A DNA stretch of 49,365 nt from Salinicola salarius. Its GTDB lineage: Bacteria > Pseudomonadota > Gammaproteobacteria > Pseudomonadales > Halomonadaceae. The DNA is taken from positions 1 through 49,365 of the forward strand of contig NZ_NHOU01000024.1 of the NCBI RefSeq assembly GCF_002179555.1, read 5' to 3'. The position numbers were made by a program, and so were the translations under genes. The notes under the pieces were generated by a model, which was given only the letters and a program-made list of their open reading frames with translations, was not told the origin of the DNA and searched no databases. Shown in pieces: positions 27,067 through 36,195 of the stretch. How positions within the stretch are numbered: position 1 is the first letter of the stretch; the number at the start of each line of letters is the position of its first letter.

Positions 27067-27660
27067 ATGAAACTTCTCACTCCGAACTGGCGCGATGCAC
27101 TATGCCGCAACGTCACCTTTCGAAAATACGATTTCAACACTAGGAAGTTCCCTCCTATCACAGCCCGTCGTGGCTTTTCCACTGCCCGGCTCGACGGTCA
27201 GTTCAGCGTGACGCCCGGCCCGAACGCCCAATATCTTGTCATCTACTCGAGCGAAGCGGATCGTCAGGCTTCGACCACCTACGAGTCCGAAGAAAAAGCG
27301 TATGCCCGGGTAAGAGGGCTCTCCGAACCCGCCGGCCCCGATCCGCGCGCCGTGCATACCGCCACCGGCGAAGTGACGCTCGAAATCGTCTCGCTGACCG
27401 GTAGCACCGGCATGACCTCAATGATTGGCGATACGCCAGTCCCGATACCCGAGGCTGCCGGCCCTCGCCCGCAAGCCGCCACCCCGGCACCCGCTCCGGA
27501 GCCCACCACAGCGGACTTCGATTACCGCCGAATGATCGATGCCGCGCTCAAGGCCGGCGATGTCGAACTCGCGCTGGATCTTGCCGAACGCGCCGAACGC
27601 AGCGGGCACCCCGGTACCCGGGCCTGGCTGGCCGATCGGCTGCAAGCCAAGACGCCCTGA
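27067..27660 (+). CDS. Hypothetical protein with Pro/Ala linker and helical C terminus
   Basis: About 197 residues from the ATG at 27067; an earlier in-frame ATG at 26977 is possible and neither has a strong ribosome binding site. A small N-terminal domain (FSVTPGPNAQYLVIYSSEAD…) is joined by a Pro/Ala-rich linker (PEAAGPRPQAATPAPAPEPT) to a helical end rich in Ala and charged residues. No signal peptide, membrane span or known family was recognised. The 3' two thirds look strongly coding. Confidence 0.55.
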   Translation: MKLLTPNWRDALCRNVTFRKYDFNTRKFPPITARRGFSTARLDGQFSVTPGPNAQYLVIYSSEADRQASTTYESEEKAYARVRGLSEPAGPDPRAVHTATGEVTLEIVSLTGSTGMTSMIGDTPVPIPEAAGPRPQAATPAPAPEPTTADFDYRRMIDAALKAGDVELALDLAERAERSGHPGTRAWLADRLQAKTP

Positions 27661-27712
27661 GTCATCCTGGGTTTCCGGACTCGCGACGCCCGGCGACGAG
27701 ACAGCCTCTTTC

Positions 27713-27757
27713 TTACCATCGTGACCCTTGCCATTGCGACCCTTACCATCGTGACGC
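27713..27757. repeat. Three 15-bp imperfect tandem repeats
   Basis: TTACCATCGTGACCC, TTGCCATTGCGACCC and TTACCATCGTGACGC follow each other. The third forms the left arm of the hairpin at 27746-27776. Confidence 0.85.
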
Positions 27758-27776
27758 GGCCAACGCGTCACGATGG
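27746..27776 (+). terminator. Strong hairpin, possible terminator of the hypothetical gene
   Basis: Perfect 13-bp arms CCATCGTGACGCG / CGCGTCACGATGG around GCCAA. No T-run follows, so it may be a structural repeat rather than a true terminator. Confidence 0.5.
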
Positions 27777-27852
27777 CGAGCCTGGCTTAAGTCAATCCTA
27801 AGCCGATGCTGCCTAGGATGGGGCTGACTCGTTCACTCAAGGATCACCCAAC

Positions 27853-28392
27853 GTGAACCACTCGTTGCCCAACCGTTATTCGGCCAAGGCCCGCCACTTT
27901 CACTGGACCCTTGCCGCACTGATCGCCCTGGCTTACGCGCTCATCCTGTCGACGGATATCTTTCCGCGAAGCACCGGCATACCGGCCTTTCTGCTGCAGA
28001 GCCATTTCTGGACCGGTATCGTCGTGCTGCTGCTGGCGATTCCCCGCTTGATCGAACGCCTGCGACAGCCGCCACCCCCGGTGTCGCCGCCACTTCATCC
28101 CCGGCTCGAGCTGGCGTCACGCATTACCCACTGGGCGCTCTACGCGTTTCTGTTCGCGCAGCCGCTGCTGGGCATCATGACGGTCTGGCTGAGCAATGGC
28201 ACGATTCCGGTTCCCGGTACGTCGCTGGCGGTGCCGTCGCCGTTCGGCGTGACGCCGCATCTCGGCCACTCGCTGGAGTCGATCCACAAGACGCTGGGAA
28301 CGGCGTTCTACTACGTGATCGGGCTGCATATCGCCGCGGTGTTGTGGCACCAGTTCGTCCGCCGAGACGACCTGCTCAAGCGCATGTGGTGA
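27853..28392 (+). CDS. Cytochrome b561 family protein
   Basis: A 179-residue four-helix membrane cytochrome. Haem-ligand histidines are expected in ARHFHWTLAALIALAY, LQSHFWTGIVVLLL, ITHWALYAFLFAQPLLGI and GLHIAAVLWHQFVRRDDLLKRMW. This is the layout of bacterial b561 proteins (YodB/CybB type), which move electrons from ubiquinol, in some cases to superoxide. The start is GTG at 27853 with AAGGAT upstream. Confidence 0.9.
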   Translation: MNHSLPNRYSAKARHFHWTLAALIALAYALILSTDIFPRSTGIPAFLLQSHFWTGIVVLLLAIPRLIERLRQPPPPVSPPLHPRLELASRITHWALYAFLFAQPLLGIMTVWLSNGTIPVPGTSLAVPSPFGVTPHLGHSLESIHKTLGTAFYYVIGLHIAAVLWHQFVRRDDLLKRMW

Positions 28393-28455
28393 AGCGATCC
28401 AAGCGGATAGGATGAAATTCAGGCGGCGCGAAGAGACTCGCGCCGCCGAAGGCGC

Positions 28456-29628
28456 TCACTCGACGATGTGGAATCCATCCAGGTGGCGCTCATTGAGCGA
28501 GAGTCCCAGCCCCGGCACGTCGTCGGCGAGATCGAGATGGCCGTCGATCGGTTCCGGGTCGCCTTCGAACAGGTAGTAGAAGAGTTCGTTGCCGATCTCG
28601 ACGTCATGCACCGGGAAGAACTCCGACATCGGCGACGCCAGTGACGACATCGTTAGATGGTAGTTGTGCATCTGCCCCGCGTGCGGAATCACCGGCACCT
28701 CGAACGCTTCGGCCATGGCGTTGATCTTGCGCGCCACAGTGATGCCGCCGACGCGGTTGGTGTCGTACTGGATCACCGAGACCGCACGTTTCTCCAGCAA
28801 CTGGCGAAAGCCGTGGACGGTGAACTCGTGCTCCCCACCGGAGATCGGCATCGGCGCGATGCGATTGAGCTCGGCGTAGCCGTCGATATCGTCGGCGATC
28901 ACCGGCTCCTCCAGCCAGCGCAGCTCGAACGGCGCCAGCCTGGGCAGCATCCGGAGGGCGTAGTCGAGGTTCCAGCCCATGTAGCAGTCGGCCATCAGGT
29001 CGATGTCCTCGCCGATCACCTCGCGCACCGCGGCCACGCTCTTCACATTCTCGCGCATGCCTTTCGGCCCGTCCTTGGGTCCATAGCCGAAGCGCATCTT
29101 CATCGCCTGGAAACCCTGATCGAGATAGCGCTGTGCCTCCGCCTGCATAACGTCGAGATCGTCGTGATAGAGCTTGGAGGCGTAGCAGGGAATGCGTTCC
29201 TTGGTGCGCCCGCCGAGGAGCTTGAACACCGGCTTGCCAAGCGCCTTGCCCATCAGATCCCAGATCGCGATATCGACCCCGGAGATCGCCGCCATGCCGA
29301 TGCCGCGCCGCCCCCAGGCCAGCGTGGCGCGATACATGCGCTGCCACAGGTACTCGTAGTCGAACGGATCCTGGCCCACGACCAGTGCCGCCAGGTGCTG
29401 GTCGACGATGGTCTTGGCGACCCTAGGTGCCAGCGCCACGTTGCCGAGACCGACGAGACCGCTGTCGGTCTCGATCTCGATCACCGTCCAGCCGTGGAAG
29501 CGGAAGCTCTGCATGGCATCGCCGCGATCCCACAGCGCATCCATGGCGTTGGTACAGAAATGCGCCTTGGGCGGCACCGTCTCGCCTTTCCACTCGAACA
29601 CGCGGGCGCGGACTCGGGTGATTTTCAT
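28456..29628 (-). CDS. L-rhamnonate dehydratase-like enolase-superfamily enzyme
   Basis: A 390-residue acid-sugar dehydratase, by comparison nearest to proteins annotated as L-rhamnonate dehydratase. The barrel carries [13 protein letters not shown] (K-x-R), [42 protein letters not shown] and [15 protein letters not shown] with the general-base His. AAGGAG precedes the ATG at 29628. It ends the minus arm of the tetronate cluster after the GntP permease, so it may feed a longer sugar acid into the same route. The exact substrate is uncertain. Confidence 0.8.
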   Translation of the reverse strand: MKITRVRARVFEWKGETVPPKAHFCTNAMDALWDRGDAMQSFRFHGWTVIEIETDSGLVGLGNVALAPRVAKTIVDQHLAALVVGQDPFDYEYLWQRMYRATLAWGRRGIGMAAISGVDIAIWDLMGKALGKPVFKLLGGRTKERIPCYASKLYHDDLDVMQAEAQRYLDQGFQAMKMRFGYGPKDGPKGMRENVKSVAAVREVIGEDIDLMADCYMGWNLDYALRMLPRLAPFELRWLEEPVIADDIDGYAELNRIAPMPISGGEHEFTVHGFRQLLEKRAVSVIQYDTNRVGGITVARKINAMAEAFEVPVIPHAGQMHNYHLTMSSLASPMSEFFPVHDVEIGNELFYYLFEGDPEPIDGHLDLADDVPGLGLSLNERHLDGFHIVE

Positions 29629-29696
29629 GTCTGGACTCCTTGTCGTTGGCGTTCTGATCTCGATTCGCCGTGTGACTCTCAATCTATCGTCGTCTC

Positions 29697-31082
29697 TCAA
29701 CCCACGACCGCATTGGCGATCAGCAGCGCGACCAGGCCGGTGGCCCAGCCCAGCGTGGTCGGCACCGACAGCACCAGCAGCTGATGCTTGGCGGTCTTGA
29801 CCCCCAGCAGCCGGTTGACCACCCAGAAGTAGCTGTCGTTGAAGTAGCTGAAGAAGAGCCCGCCGAGACACGCCGCCTGAGCCGCCAGCACCATGTTGAC
29901 GTCCGGCATCGAGGCCAGGATCGGCGCTGAGATCGAGGCGCCGGTGATCATCGACACCGTGCCGCTGCCCTGCACGAAGCGCACCAGCGTGGCGATGAGG
30001 AACGGGATCAGCACCGCCGGCAGCGCCAGCCCGGCAATGCTTTCGCCGATGTAGTCGCCCGCACCGCTGGCCCTCAGCACGGCACCCAGCGCACCCCCGG
30101 CACCGGTGACCAGCAGAATGATACCGGCGCTTTCGACGCCTTTTTCCAGGTGCGCCAGCACCTGATCCTTCGGCATCTTCGGCACCAGGCCATAGACCGC
30201 CACCAGCACGCCGATGCCGACCGCAATCACCGGATGGCCGACGAACTGGACGATCTGCACGAAGAGCCCCGGCGAGTCGCTGTCGCCCACCACCGCGGTG
30301 ACCAGCGTATTGAAGAAGATCAGCAAGATCGGCAAGGCGATCGGCATGACCGACATCCGCAGCGAGGGCAGTTCGCTCTCGGCCAACTGCTCGCGCATCG
30401 GGTCCTCGTCGTCGTCGCGCTTCAGCGATCCCGGCACGTCGCGTTCGATCATCGCCTCGATGCGCGGCCCCATGAAGCGGGCGTAGAGCACCATCACGAT
30501 CAGCGCCGGCGCGGTGAAGACCAGGCCCCAGGCGATCATCAGGCCGATATCGACACCGAAGATCCCCGCTACGCCCAGCGGGCCCGGCGTCGGCGGCACC
30601 GCGCTGTGGGTGACCGCCAGCCCGGAGGCGAGCGCGATGCCCAGCGTCAGGATCGAGCGCCCGCTATTGCGTGCCAGCGCCCGCACCAGCGGATTGAGGA
30701 TGACGTAGGCCGAATCGCAGAAGATCGGGATCGAGACGATATATCCGGTCAGCGCCATGGCCCAGTCCTCACGCTCCTTGCCCAGCAGCTTGAGGATCGA
30801 GTAGGCCATGCGCTGGCCGGCGCCGGAGACTTCCAGAATCCGCCCCATCATCACGCCGAAGCCGATGACCAGACCGATGGTGGAGAGCGTCGTGCCGAAA
30901 CCGGTGGTAATGGCACCGATCACCGCATTGGGTGGCATGCCGCCGATCAGGCCGGCGATCGACGCGGCAATGACCAGGGCAAGCAGCGCGTGAACGCGGG
31001 TTTTCAGCACCAGCGCGATCATCACGAAGATAGCGATACCCAGGCCGATGATGACCTGAGGTCCAGCGACAGATTCTGTCAT
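29697..31082 (-). CDS. GntP-family sugar-acid permease
   Basis: A 461-residue polytopic protein of the gluconate:H+ symporter family. Typical segments are [37 protein letters not shown] and the C-terminal [21 protein letters not shown]. The start at 31082 has AAGGAG; an upstream ATG at 31133 lacks one. In this cluster the likely cargo is erythronate or threonate rather than gluconate (inferred). Confidence 0.9.
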   Translation of the reverse strand: MTESVAGPQVIIGLGIAIFVMIALVLKTRVHALLALVIAASIAGLIGGMPPNAVIGAITTGFGTTLSTIGLVIGFGVMMGRILEVSGAGQRMAYSILKLLGKEREDWAMALTGYIVSIPIFCDSAYVILNPLVRALARNSGRSILTLGIALASGLAVTHSAVPPTPGPLGVAGIFGVDIGLMIAWGLVFTAPALIVMVLYARFMGPRIEAMIERDVPGSLKRDDDEDPMREQLAESELPSLRMSVMPIALPILLIFFNTLVTAVVGDSDSPGLFVQIVQFVGHPVIAVGIGVLVAVYGLVPKMPKDQVLAHLEKGVESAGIILLVTGAGGALGAVLRASGAGDYIGESIAGLALPAVLIPFLIATLVRFVQGSGTVSMITGASISAPILASMPDVNMVLAAQAACLGGLFFSYFNDSYFWVVNRLLGVKTAKHQLLVLSVPTTLGWATGLVALLIANAVVG

Positions 31083-31192
31083 GGCGTGAACTCCTTGCGG
31101 GCTTTGTGAATGTTGTTGCCTGTCGTTGTTCAAGGATCGGACCGTCCGGCGCGTTTCCCGCGCCTTTCGGGTCGTAAAAGCAGTGGTAGACG

Positions 31193-32179
31193 TCAGCTCG
31201 TGAGTTCATCCTCCCGGTAGGCGTGAATGATGGCGTCGAAATCGGCATCGGCCTGGAATCCCAACGCCAGCGGCCGCGCGGCATCCAGCCCGCCCGGCCA
31301 GCTGGCGACGATGGCATCGATGGCGGCATCGGGTTCGAATCGCACCAGTTGGCGGGCCGACGGGCCGGCCACACGCTCCAGCGCATCGAGCATCTCGTTC
31401 ACCGTGACCGTGATGCCGGGCAGATTGAGCGTGCGCCAGTCCCCCAGCGGCTCGCCGGACAGCGCCAGCGCATGAACCAGGTTGGCGACGACCGCCCGTG
31501 GCGAGGAGAGCCACAGCGGCAGCTCCCCCGCCACCGGGCAGACCGCTTCGATGCCGGAGAGCGGCTCGCGAATGATCGAGCTGGCGAACGACGAGGCCGC
31601 CTGATTGGGTTTGCCCGGACGCACCACGATGGTCGGCAAGCGACAGACGCGGCCATCGACGAAGCCGCGCCGACTGTAGTCGTTGATCAGCAGTTCCCCC
31701 ATCGCCTTCTGTGCGCCGTAGGAAGAACGCGGCTGCGGCCCGATCGCCTCAGGCACCGGCTGCGATCGACTTTGAGAGAGCCCCGGCCCGAACACCGCCA
31801 GCGAGCTGGCGAACAGGAACCGCAGCCGCTTCGAATGTGCCCGGCACGCTTCCAGCAGCGTTCGCGTGGCATCCAGGTTGACCCGCATGCCGAGATCGAA
31901 ATCCGCCTCGGCCTGCGAGCTCACCACCGCCGCCAGATGGCAGACGGCACCGGTATCCTCGGCCAGCGCCTCCTCGATCAGCGCAGACTTGATGAAACCG
32001 GAATCGGCGATATCGCCGGTCAGCGATTCGACACGGTCGTCGGCCACCGGGCACGGCGCCAGATCAATCGACGTCACCCGCGTGACGGCCTGGCCTTCGA
32101 GCACGGTCTCTTCCGACAACAACTTCTGGATCAGTCTCGCGCCGAGAAAACCGGCGCCTCCGGTCACGATCACATGCAT
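31193..32179 (-). CDS. denD: D-erythronate dehydrogenase DenD
   Basis: A 328-residue extended SDR. The Rossmann loop is VTGGAGFLGARLIQKLL at the N terminus and the catalytic YxxxK is SYGAQKAMGELL. The segments HLAAVVSSQAEADFDLGMRV and RLPTIVVRPGKPNQAASSF fit proteins known as D-erythronate dehydrogenase, which make 2-oxo-tetronate. OtnI, OtnK and OtnC, the enzymes that complete the route, are encoded on the other arm. The start at 32179 has GGAGAG upstream. It is divergent from the GntR gene with a shared operator at 32270. Confidence 0.88.
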   Translation of the reverse strand: MHVIVTGGAGFLGARLIQKLLSEETVLEGQAVTRVTSIDLAPCPVADDRVESLTGDIADSGFIKSALIEEALAEDTGAVCHLAAVVSSQAEADFDLGMRVNLDATRTLLEACRAHSKRLRFLFASSLAVFGPGLSQSRSQPVPEAIGPQPRSSYGAQKAMGELLINDYSRRGFVDGRVCRLPTIVVRPGKPNQAASSFASSIIREPLSGIEAVCPVAGELPLWLSSPRAVVANLVHALALSGEPLGDWRTLNLPGITVTVNEMLDALERVAGPSARQLVRFEPDAAIDAIVASWPGGLDAARPLALGFQADADFDAIIHAYREDELTS

Positions 32180-32269
32180 GGCATTTCTCTCCTCTGATCT
32201 CGCCTTCATCCATCGAATGGCACTGAATTGACGAAAGGCGAATTGCGCTGACGTTTGCGATTTACCATC

Positions 32270-32280
32270 TTGTCTGACAA
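32270..32280. promoter_or_regulatory. Candidate GntR/FCD operator
   Basis: TTGTCTGACAA is an odd palindrome (TTGTC-T-GACAA) like those bound by FCD-type GntR regulators. It sits between denD and the regulator gene and could control both arms. Confidence 0.6.
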
Positions 32281-32371
32281 ATTCAGTCGACAGGCAATAT
32301 CGCCATTGGTCGGAGAACGTCCCCGCAAGCCGTCATGGCGGCACCGACGAGTCCGCGACTACGACGAATGC

Positions 32372-33181
32372 ATGAGGAATACCGCATTGAAAGAAGACAC
32401 GAGGCAGCCGTCGCGCGGCCCGCAGCTTTCCGAACAGGTCGCCCAGCGCTTGAGCGACGCGATACAGGCCGGCGAATGGGGTCGCGGAGCACGCCTGCCC
32501 ACCGAGGCGGAGCTGGGCGAGCGCTTCGGCATCAGCCGCTCCGTGGTGCGCGAGGCGATCTCGATGCTGCGCAACGGCGGCCTGGTGACTTCGCGGCGGG
32601 GCAGCGGCAGTTTCGTCGCCGAAGCACCGACGGTATCGCTACGGCTGGCGATTCCCGATCCCGGCCTGCAGTCGGTGGTCGAGGTGCTGGAGCTGCGCCG
32701 GCCGCTGGAGGTGGAAGCGGCACGGCTCGCCGCCGAACGGCACACGCCGTCCCAGCTACGGCGGATTCGCAACGCCATGGTGGATATCGATGAAGCGGTC
32801 GAGGCGGGGCTGTCCGGCGTCGATCAGGATCTCGCCTTTCATCGCGCCATCGCCGAAGCGGCCAACAACACCCACTTCACCGCCGTGCTCGACTTCTACA
32901 ACCGCTTTCTGCATCAGGCGATCCGCGTGACGCGGACCAACGAATCGCTGCGCGAGACCTTCATGCAGCAGGTGGTCGCGGAGCATCAGGCCATGCTCGA
33001 TGCCATTGCCGCAGGCGATGCCGATGCCGCCGCCCGCGCCGCCGCCATTCATCTGGAACACGCCGAAATGCGCCTGCGTCAGGCACCCACCGATCTGCTC
33101 AAGAGCATGCTCGAACAGGAGGAAGCGCAGGCCGGATCGCCTTCGGCATCGACGGAACAGACAGGAGACGACTCACGATGA
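32372..33181 (+). CDS. GntR/FCD-family regulator of the tetronate cluster
   Basis: A 269-residue regulator. The N-terminal winged helix is LSEQVAQRLSDAIQAGEWG… then LGERFGISRSVVREAISML. The FCD effector domain follows, with metal-site-type His/Asp residues in LAFHRAIAEAANN and VVAEHQAMLDAI. The start at 32372 has no good ribosome binding site, and longer versions back to 32255 are possible, though that would place the operator inside the gene. It overlaps ltnD by ATGA (33178-33181). It probably senses a tetronate or its product. Confidence 0.85.
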   Translation: MRNTALKEDTRQPSRGPQLSEQVAQRLSDAIQAGEWGRGARLPTEAELGERFGISRSVVREAISMLRNGGLVTSRRGSGSFVAEAPTVSLRLAIPDPGLQSVVEVLELRRPLEVEAARLAAERHTPSQLRRIRNAMVDIDEAVEAGLSGVDQDLAFHRAIAEAANNTHFTAVLDFYNRFLHQAIRVTRTNESLRETFMQQVVAEHQAMLDAIAAGDADAAARAAAIHLEHAEMRLRQAPTDLLKSMLEQEEAQAGSPSASTEQTGDDSR

Positions 33182-34152
33182 GTACGACACAACGACCCCG
33201 CGTCGGGGTCATCGGGCTGGGCTCGATGGGGATGGGCATGGCCACATCGCTGGTGCGCGCCGGCTTCGAGACCTGGGGCTGCGATCTGCGCGAGGAAGCA
33301 CGAGCGAGCTTTGCCGGTGCCGGCGGCCATGCCGTGGCAACGGCGGCGGAGATGGCTGCCGAGGTCGAGATCGTGCTGACCGTGGTGGTCAACGCCGAAC
33401 AGACCCGCGCGGTGCTGTTCGGCGATAACGGCCTGCTACCGGGACTGAAGCCGGGCAGCGTGGTGATCTCCTGCGCGACCTGCGCGCCGGATGCCGTGCA
33501 GGCGCTGGGGGCCGATCTCGCCGCCCATGACGTTCATCTGCTCGATGCGCCGATCTCGGGCGGCTCGGTCAAGGCGGCCGCGGGCCAGCTGACGATCATG
33601 GCCTCCGGCCCGGCGGCGCTGTTCGAGCGCGCCGGCGACGTGCTCGACGCCCTCGCCGCCAAGGTCTTTCGGCTGGGAGACGGCCTGGGGCAGGGTTCGC
33701 AGGTCAAGCTCGTCAACCAGCTGCTGGCGGGCGTGCATATCGCCGCCGCCGCCGAGGCGATGGCCTACGGCATTCGCGGCGGCTGCGATCCGCAGACCTT
33801 ATATGAAGTGATCACCCAGAGCGCCGGCAACTCGTGGATGTTCGAGAACCGCGTGCCCCACATCCTGGCCGGTGATTACACGCCGCATTCGGCGGTGGAC
33901 ATCTTCGTCAAGGATCTCGGCATCGTCCACGACACCGCCCACCGCGACAAATTCCCGCTGCCGCTCACCGCGCAGGCGCTCAACCAGTTCACCCTGGCCT
34001 CCGCCCAGGGGCTGGGCCGCGAGGACGATTCGGCAGTGATCAAGGTCTACCCTGGAATCACGCTCCCCGGCACGGCCGCCAACGATGCCGGTTTCGGCAA
34101 CGGCGCGGGTTCCGATCTCGACGGTGGCCCCAACGATCACGGAGGTGCTTGA
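33178..34152 (+). CDS. ltnD: L-threonate dehydrogenase LtnD
   Basis: A 324-residue beta-hydroxyacid dehydrogenase. The NAD loop is VGVIGLGSMGMGMATSL, the substrate motif is DAPISGGSVKAAAGQLTIM, and the catalytic Lys lies in QVKLVNQLLAGVHIAAAAEA. Its length and its place before otnK and otnC match LtnD, which oxidises L-threonate to 2-oxo-tetronate. The ATG overlaps the regulator's stop, so translation is coupled. The C-terminal tail (GITLPGTAANDAGFGNG…) is low complexity. Confidence 0.88.
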   Translation: MSTTQRPRVGVIGLGSMGMGMATSLVRAGFETWGCDLREEARASFAGAGGHAVATAAEMAAEVEIVLTVVVNAEQTRAVLFGDNGLLPGLKPGSVVISCATCAPDAVQALGADLAAHDVHLLDAPISGGSVKAAAGQLTIMASGPAALFERAGDVLDALAAKVFRLGDGLGQGSQVKLVNQLLAGVHIAAAAEAMAYGIRGGCDPQTLYEVITQSAGNSWMFENRVPHILAGDYTPHSAVDIFVKDLGIVHDTAHRDKFPLPLTAQALNQFTLASAQGLGREDDSAVIKVYPGITLPGTAANDAGFGNGAGSDLDGGPNDHGGA

Positions 34153-34155
34153 ACG

Positions 34156-35481
34156 ATGGCAAATTCTCTTTCGACAGCGGGCGAACGGCCCCGCGCCAGA
34201 CCGATCCTCGGCTGCATCGCCGACGACTTCACCGGCGCCACCGATCTCGCCAGCCAGCTGGTCAGCGCCGGCATGCGCACGCTGCAGACCATCGGGGTTC
34301 CCGACACACCGCTGGAGGCGGGCGTGGACGCCGTGGTGGTGGCGCTGAAATCGCGCACCATCCCTGCCAGCGAGGCCATCAAGCAGTCGATCCAGGCGCT
34401 CGACTGGCTGCGGGAACAGGGCTGCGAGCAGTTCTATTTCAAATATTGCTCCACCTTCGATTCGACACCGGCCGGCAATATCGGCCCGGTCACCGAGGCG
34501 CTGATGGACGCCCTGGGTACCGACTTTACCGTCGCCTGCCCGGCGCTGCCGGCCAATCGCCGTAGCGTGTTCAACGGCTACCTGTTCGCCAACGGCGTCC
34601 TGCTCAACGAGAGCGGCATGCAGGATCACCCACTGACGCCGATGACCGATGCCAACCTGGTCCGCGTGCTCGGCGCGCAGACGACGCGGGAGATCGGGCT
34701 GATCGACTACGCCACGCTGCGCCAGGGCGACGCCGCGGTGACCGCGCGCATCGAGGCGTTGAAAGCCGACGGTATCGGTATCGCGATCTGCGACGCCATC
34801 GATAACGAGGATCTGTTCGTGCTGGCCCGCGCCTGCCGCGATCTTCCATTGGTGACGGCGGGTTCCGGCCTGGCGCTGGGGTTGCCGGCCAATGTCGCCG
34901 ATCGTCTCAATCACCGGCAGGACGCCGCCCGCCTCGAGCCGATCGCCGGTCGCGAGGCGGTATTGAGCGGCAGTTGCTCGCGGGCCACGCTGGCCCAGAT
35001 CGACCATGCCAAGCAGCACATGCCGAGTTTTCACCTCGATGCCCAGGCGCTGCACGATGACTACGCAAGTGTCGTCGACGCGGCACTCGCCTGTGCCGAA
35101 GCCCATTTCCAGGCACACGCCGACGACGACGGCGGCCCGGTGCTGATCTATGCCAGCGCCGCGCCGGAGGAGGTGCGTCAGGCCCAACAGCGGCTCGGCG
35201 TGCAGGAAGCCGGCGAACTGGTCGAGCGGGCGCTGGCCGACATCGCCAGCGAGCTGGTCAGCCGCCTCGGCGTGCGCCGTCTGCTGGTCGCCGGTGGCGA
35301 GACGTCCGGCGCCGTGGTCAGCGCGCTCGGCGTTCAGGGGCTGCGGATCGGCGAAAGCATCGATCCCGGCGTGCCGTGGACGACCACCCTGGGGACCGAA
35401 GCACCGCTGGCGCTGGCGCTCAAGTCCGGCAACTTCGGCGCCACCGATTTCATGACCAAAGCCTGGAAACTGATGCCATGA
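34156..35481 (+). CDS. otnK: 3-oxo-tetronate kinase OtnK (DUF1537)
   Basis: A 441-residue four-carbon acid-sugar kinase. The N-terminal substrate domain begins LGCIADDFTGATDLASQLVS. The C-terminal nucleotide domain has TAGSGLALGLP, LSGSCSRATLAQ and LVAGGETSGAVVSALGV. It phosphorylates 3-oxo-tetronate made by OtnI. It starts 3 bp after ltnD and overlaps otnC by ATGA. Confidence 0.92.
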   Translation: MANSLSTAGERPRARPILGCIADDFTGATDLASQLVSAGMRTLQTIGVPDTPLEAGVDAVVVALKSRTIPASEAIKQSIQALDWLREQGCEQFYFKYCSTFDSTPAGNIGPVTEALMDALGTDFTVACPALPANRRSVFNGYLFANGVLLNESGMQDHPLTPMTDANLVRVLGAQTTREIGLIDYATLRQGDAAVTARIEALKADGIGIAICDAIDNEDLFVLARACRDLPLVTAGSGLALGLPANVADRLNHRQDAARLEPIAGREAVLSGSCSRATLAQIDHAKQHMPSFHLDAQALHDDYASVVDAALACAEAHFQAHADDDGGPVLIYASAAPEEVRQAQQRLGVQEAGELVERALADIASELVSRLGVRRLLVAGGETSGAVVSALGVQGLRIGESIDPGVPWTTTLGTEAPLALALKSGNFGATDFMTKAWKLMP

Positions 35482-36143
35482 CCGCGATCCATACTTCGAC
35501 CTCCTCGACCGAAAGCCGCCTGCGCGAAGAGATCGCCGAGATCGGCCGTTCCTTTCGCAACCTGGGCATGGCGCCGGGCACCTCCGGCAATATCAGCGCC
35601 AAGCTCGACGATGGCTGGCTGATGACGCCGACCAACGCCAGCCTCGGCGCCCTGGACCCGGCGGAAATTTCCAAGCTCGACTGGGACGGCAACCTGCTCG
35701 CCGGCAAGCCGCCGACCAAGGAGTCGTTCCTGCACCGGGCCTTCTATGAGCAGCGCCCGGATACCGGCGGCATTATCCATCTCCACGCGACGCACTCGGC
35801 GGCGGTGTCGTGTCTCAACGGGCTCGATGAACACTCCTGCCTGCCGCCGATCACGCCCTACTTCGTGATGCGGGTCGGCCGTCTACCGCTGGTGCCCTAC
35901 TATCGGCCCGGCGATGCGGCGCTGGGCGAGGCGGTGCGCCACTACGCTGCCGACCATGCCGCCGTGCTGCTCGCCAATCACGGCCCGGTGGTAGCGGGCA
36001 AGACGCTGGAAGCCGCGCGCAACGCCATCGAAGAGCTGGAGGAGACCGCCAAGCTCTATCTGCTGCTGCGCCACCACGACGTGCGCACGCTGAACGAGAA
36101 GGAAATCGACGAGCTGCGCGACGCCTTCGGCGCCCAGTGGTAA
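35478..36143 (+). CDS. otnC: 3-oxo-tetronate 4-phosphate decarboxylase OtnC (class II aldolase fold)
   Basis: A 221-residue class II aldolase/adducin protein. The start at 35478 overlaps the otnK stop; a longer frame from 35376 lies inside otnK and is rejected. Motifs: RNLGMAPGTSGNISAKLDDG, the zinc site HLHATHSAAV, and VLLANHGPVVAGKTLEAA. It converts 3-oxo-tetronate 4-phosphate to dihydroxyacetone phosphate and CO2, completing tetronate breakdown. Confidence 0.92.
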   Translation: MTAIHTSTSSTESRLREEIAEIGRSFRNLGMAPGTSGNISAKLDDGWLMTPTNASLGALDPAEISKLDWDGNLLAGKPPTKESFLHRAFYEQRPDTGGIIHLHATHSAAVSCLNGLDEHSCLPPITPYFVMRVGRLPLVPYYRPGDAALGEAVRHYAADHAAVLLANHGPVVAGKTLEAARNAIEELEETAKLYLLLRHHDVRTLNEKEIDELRDAFGAQW

Positions 36144-36195
36144 GCGCGCATTCGTCTGTCCACACCCGTCAACCGGATCACCGAGGAATCAGGCC

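Noticed and set aside
32270-32280. TTGTCTGACAA as a third MITE end
   Set aside because: It lacks the AAAA flank and the shared interior. Its dyad symmetry and position suit a GntR operator better.
33799-35187. Minus-strand frame of 462 codons
   Set aside because: Antisense shadow of ltnD and otnK, a common effect in high-GC DNA.
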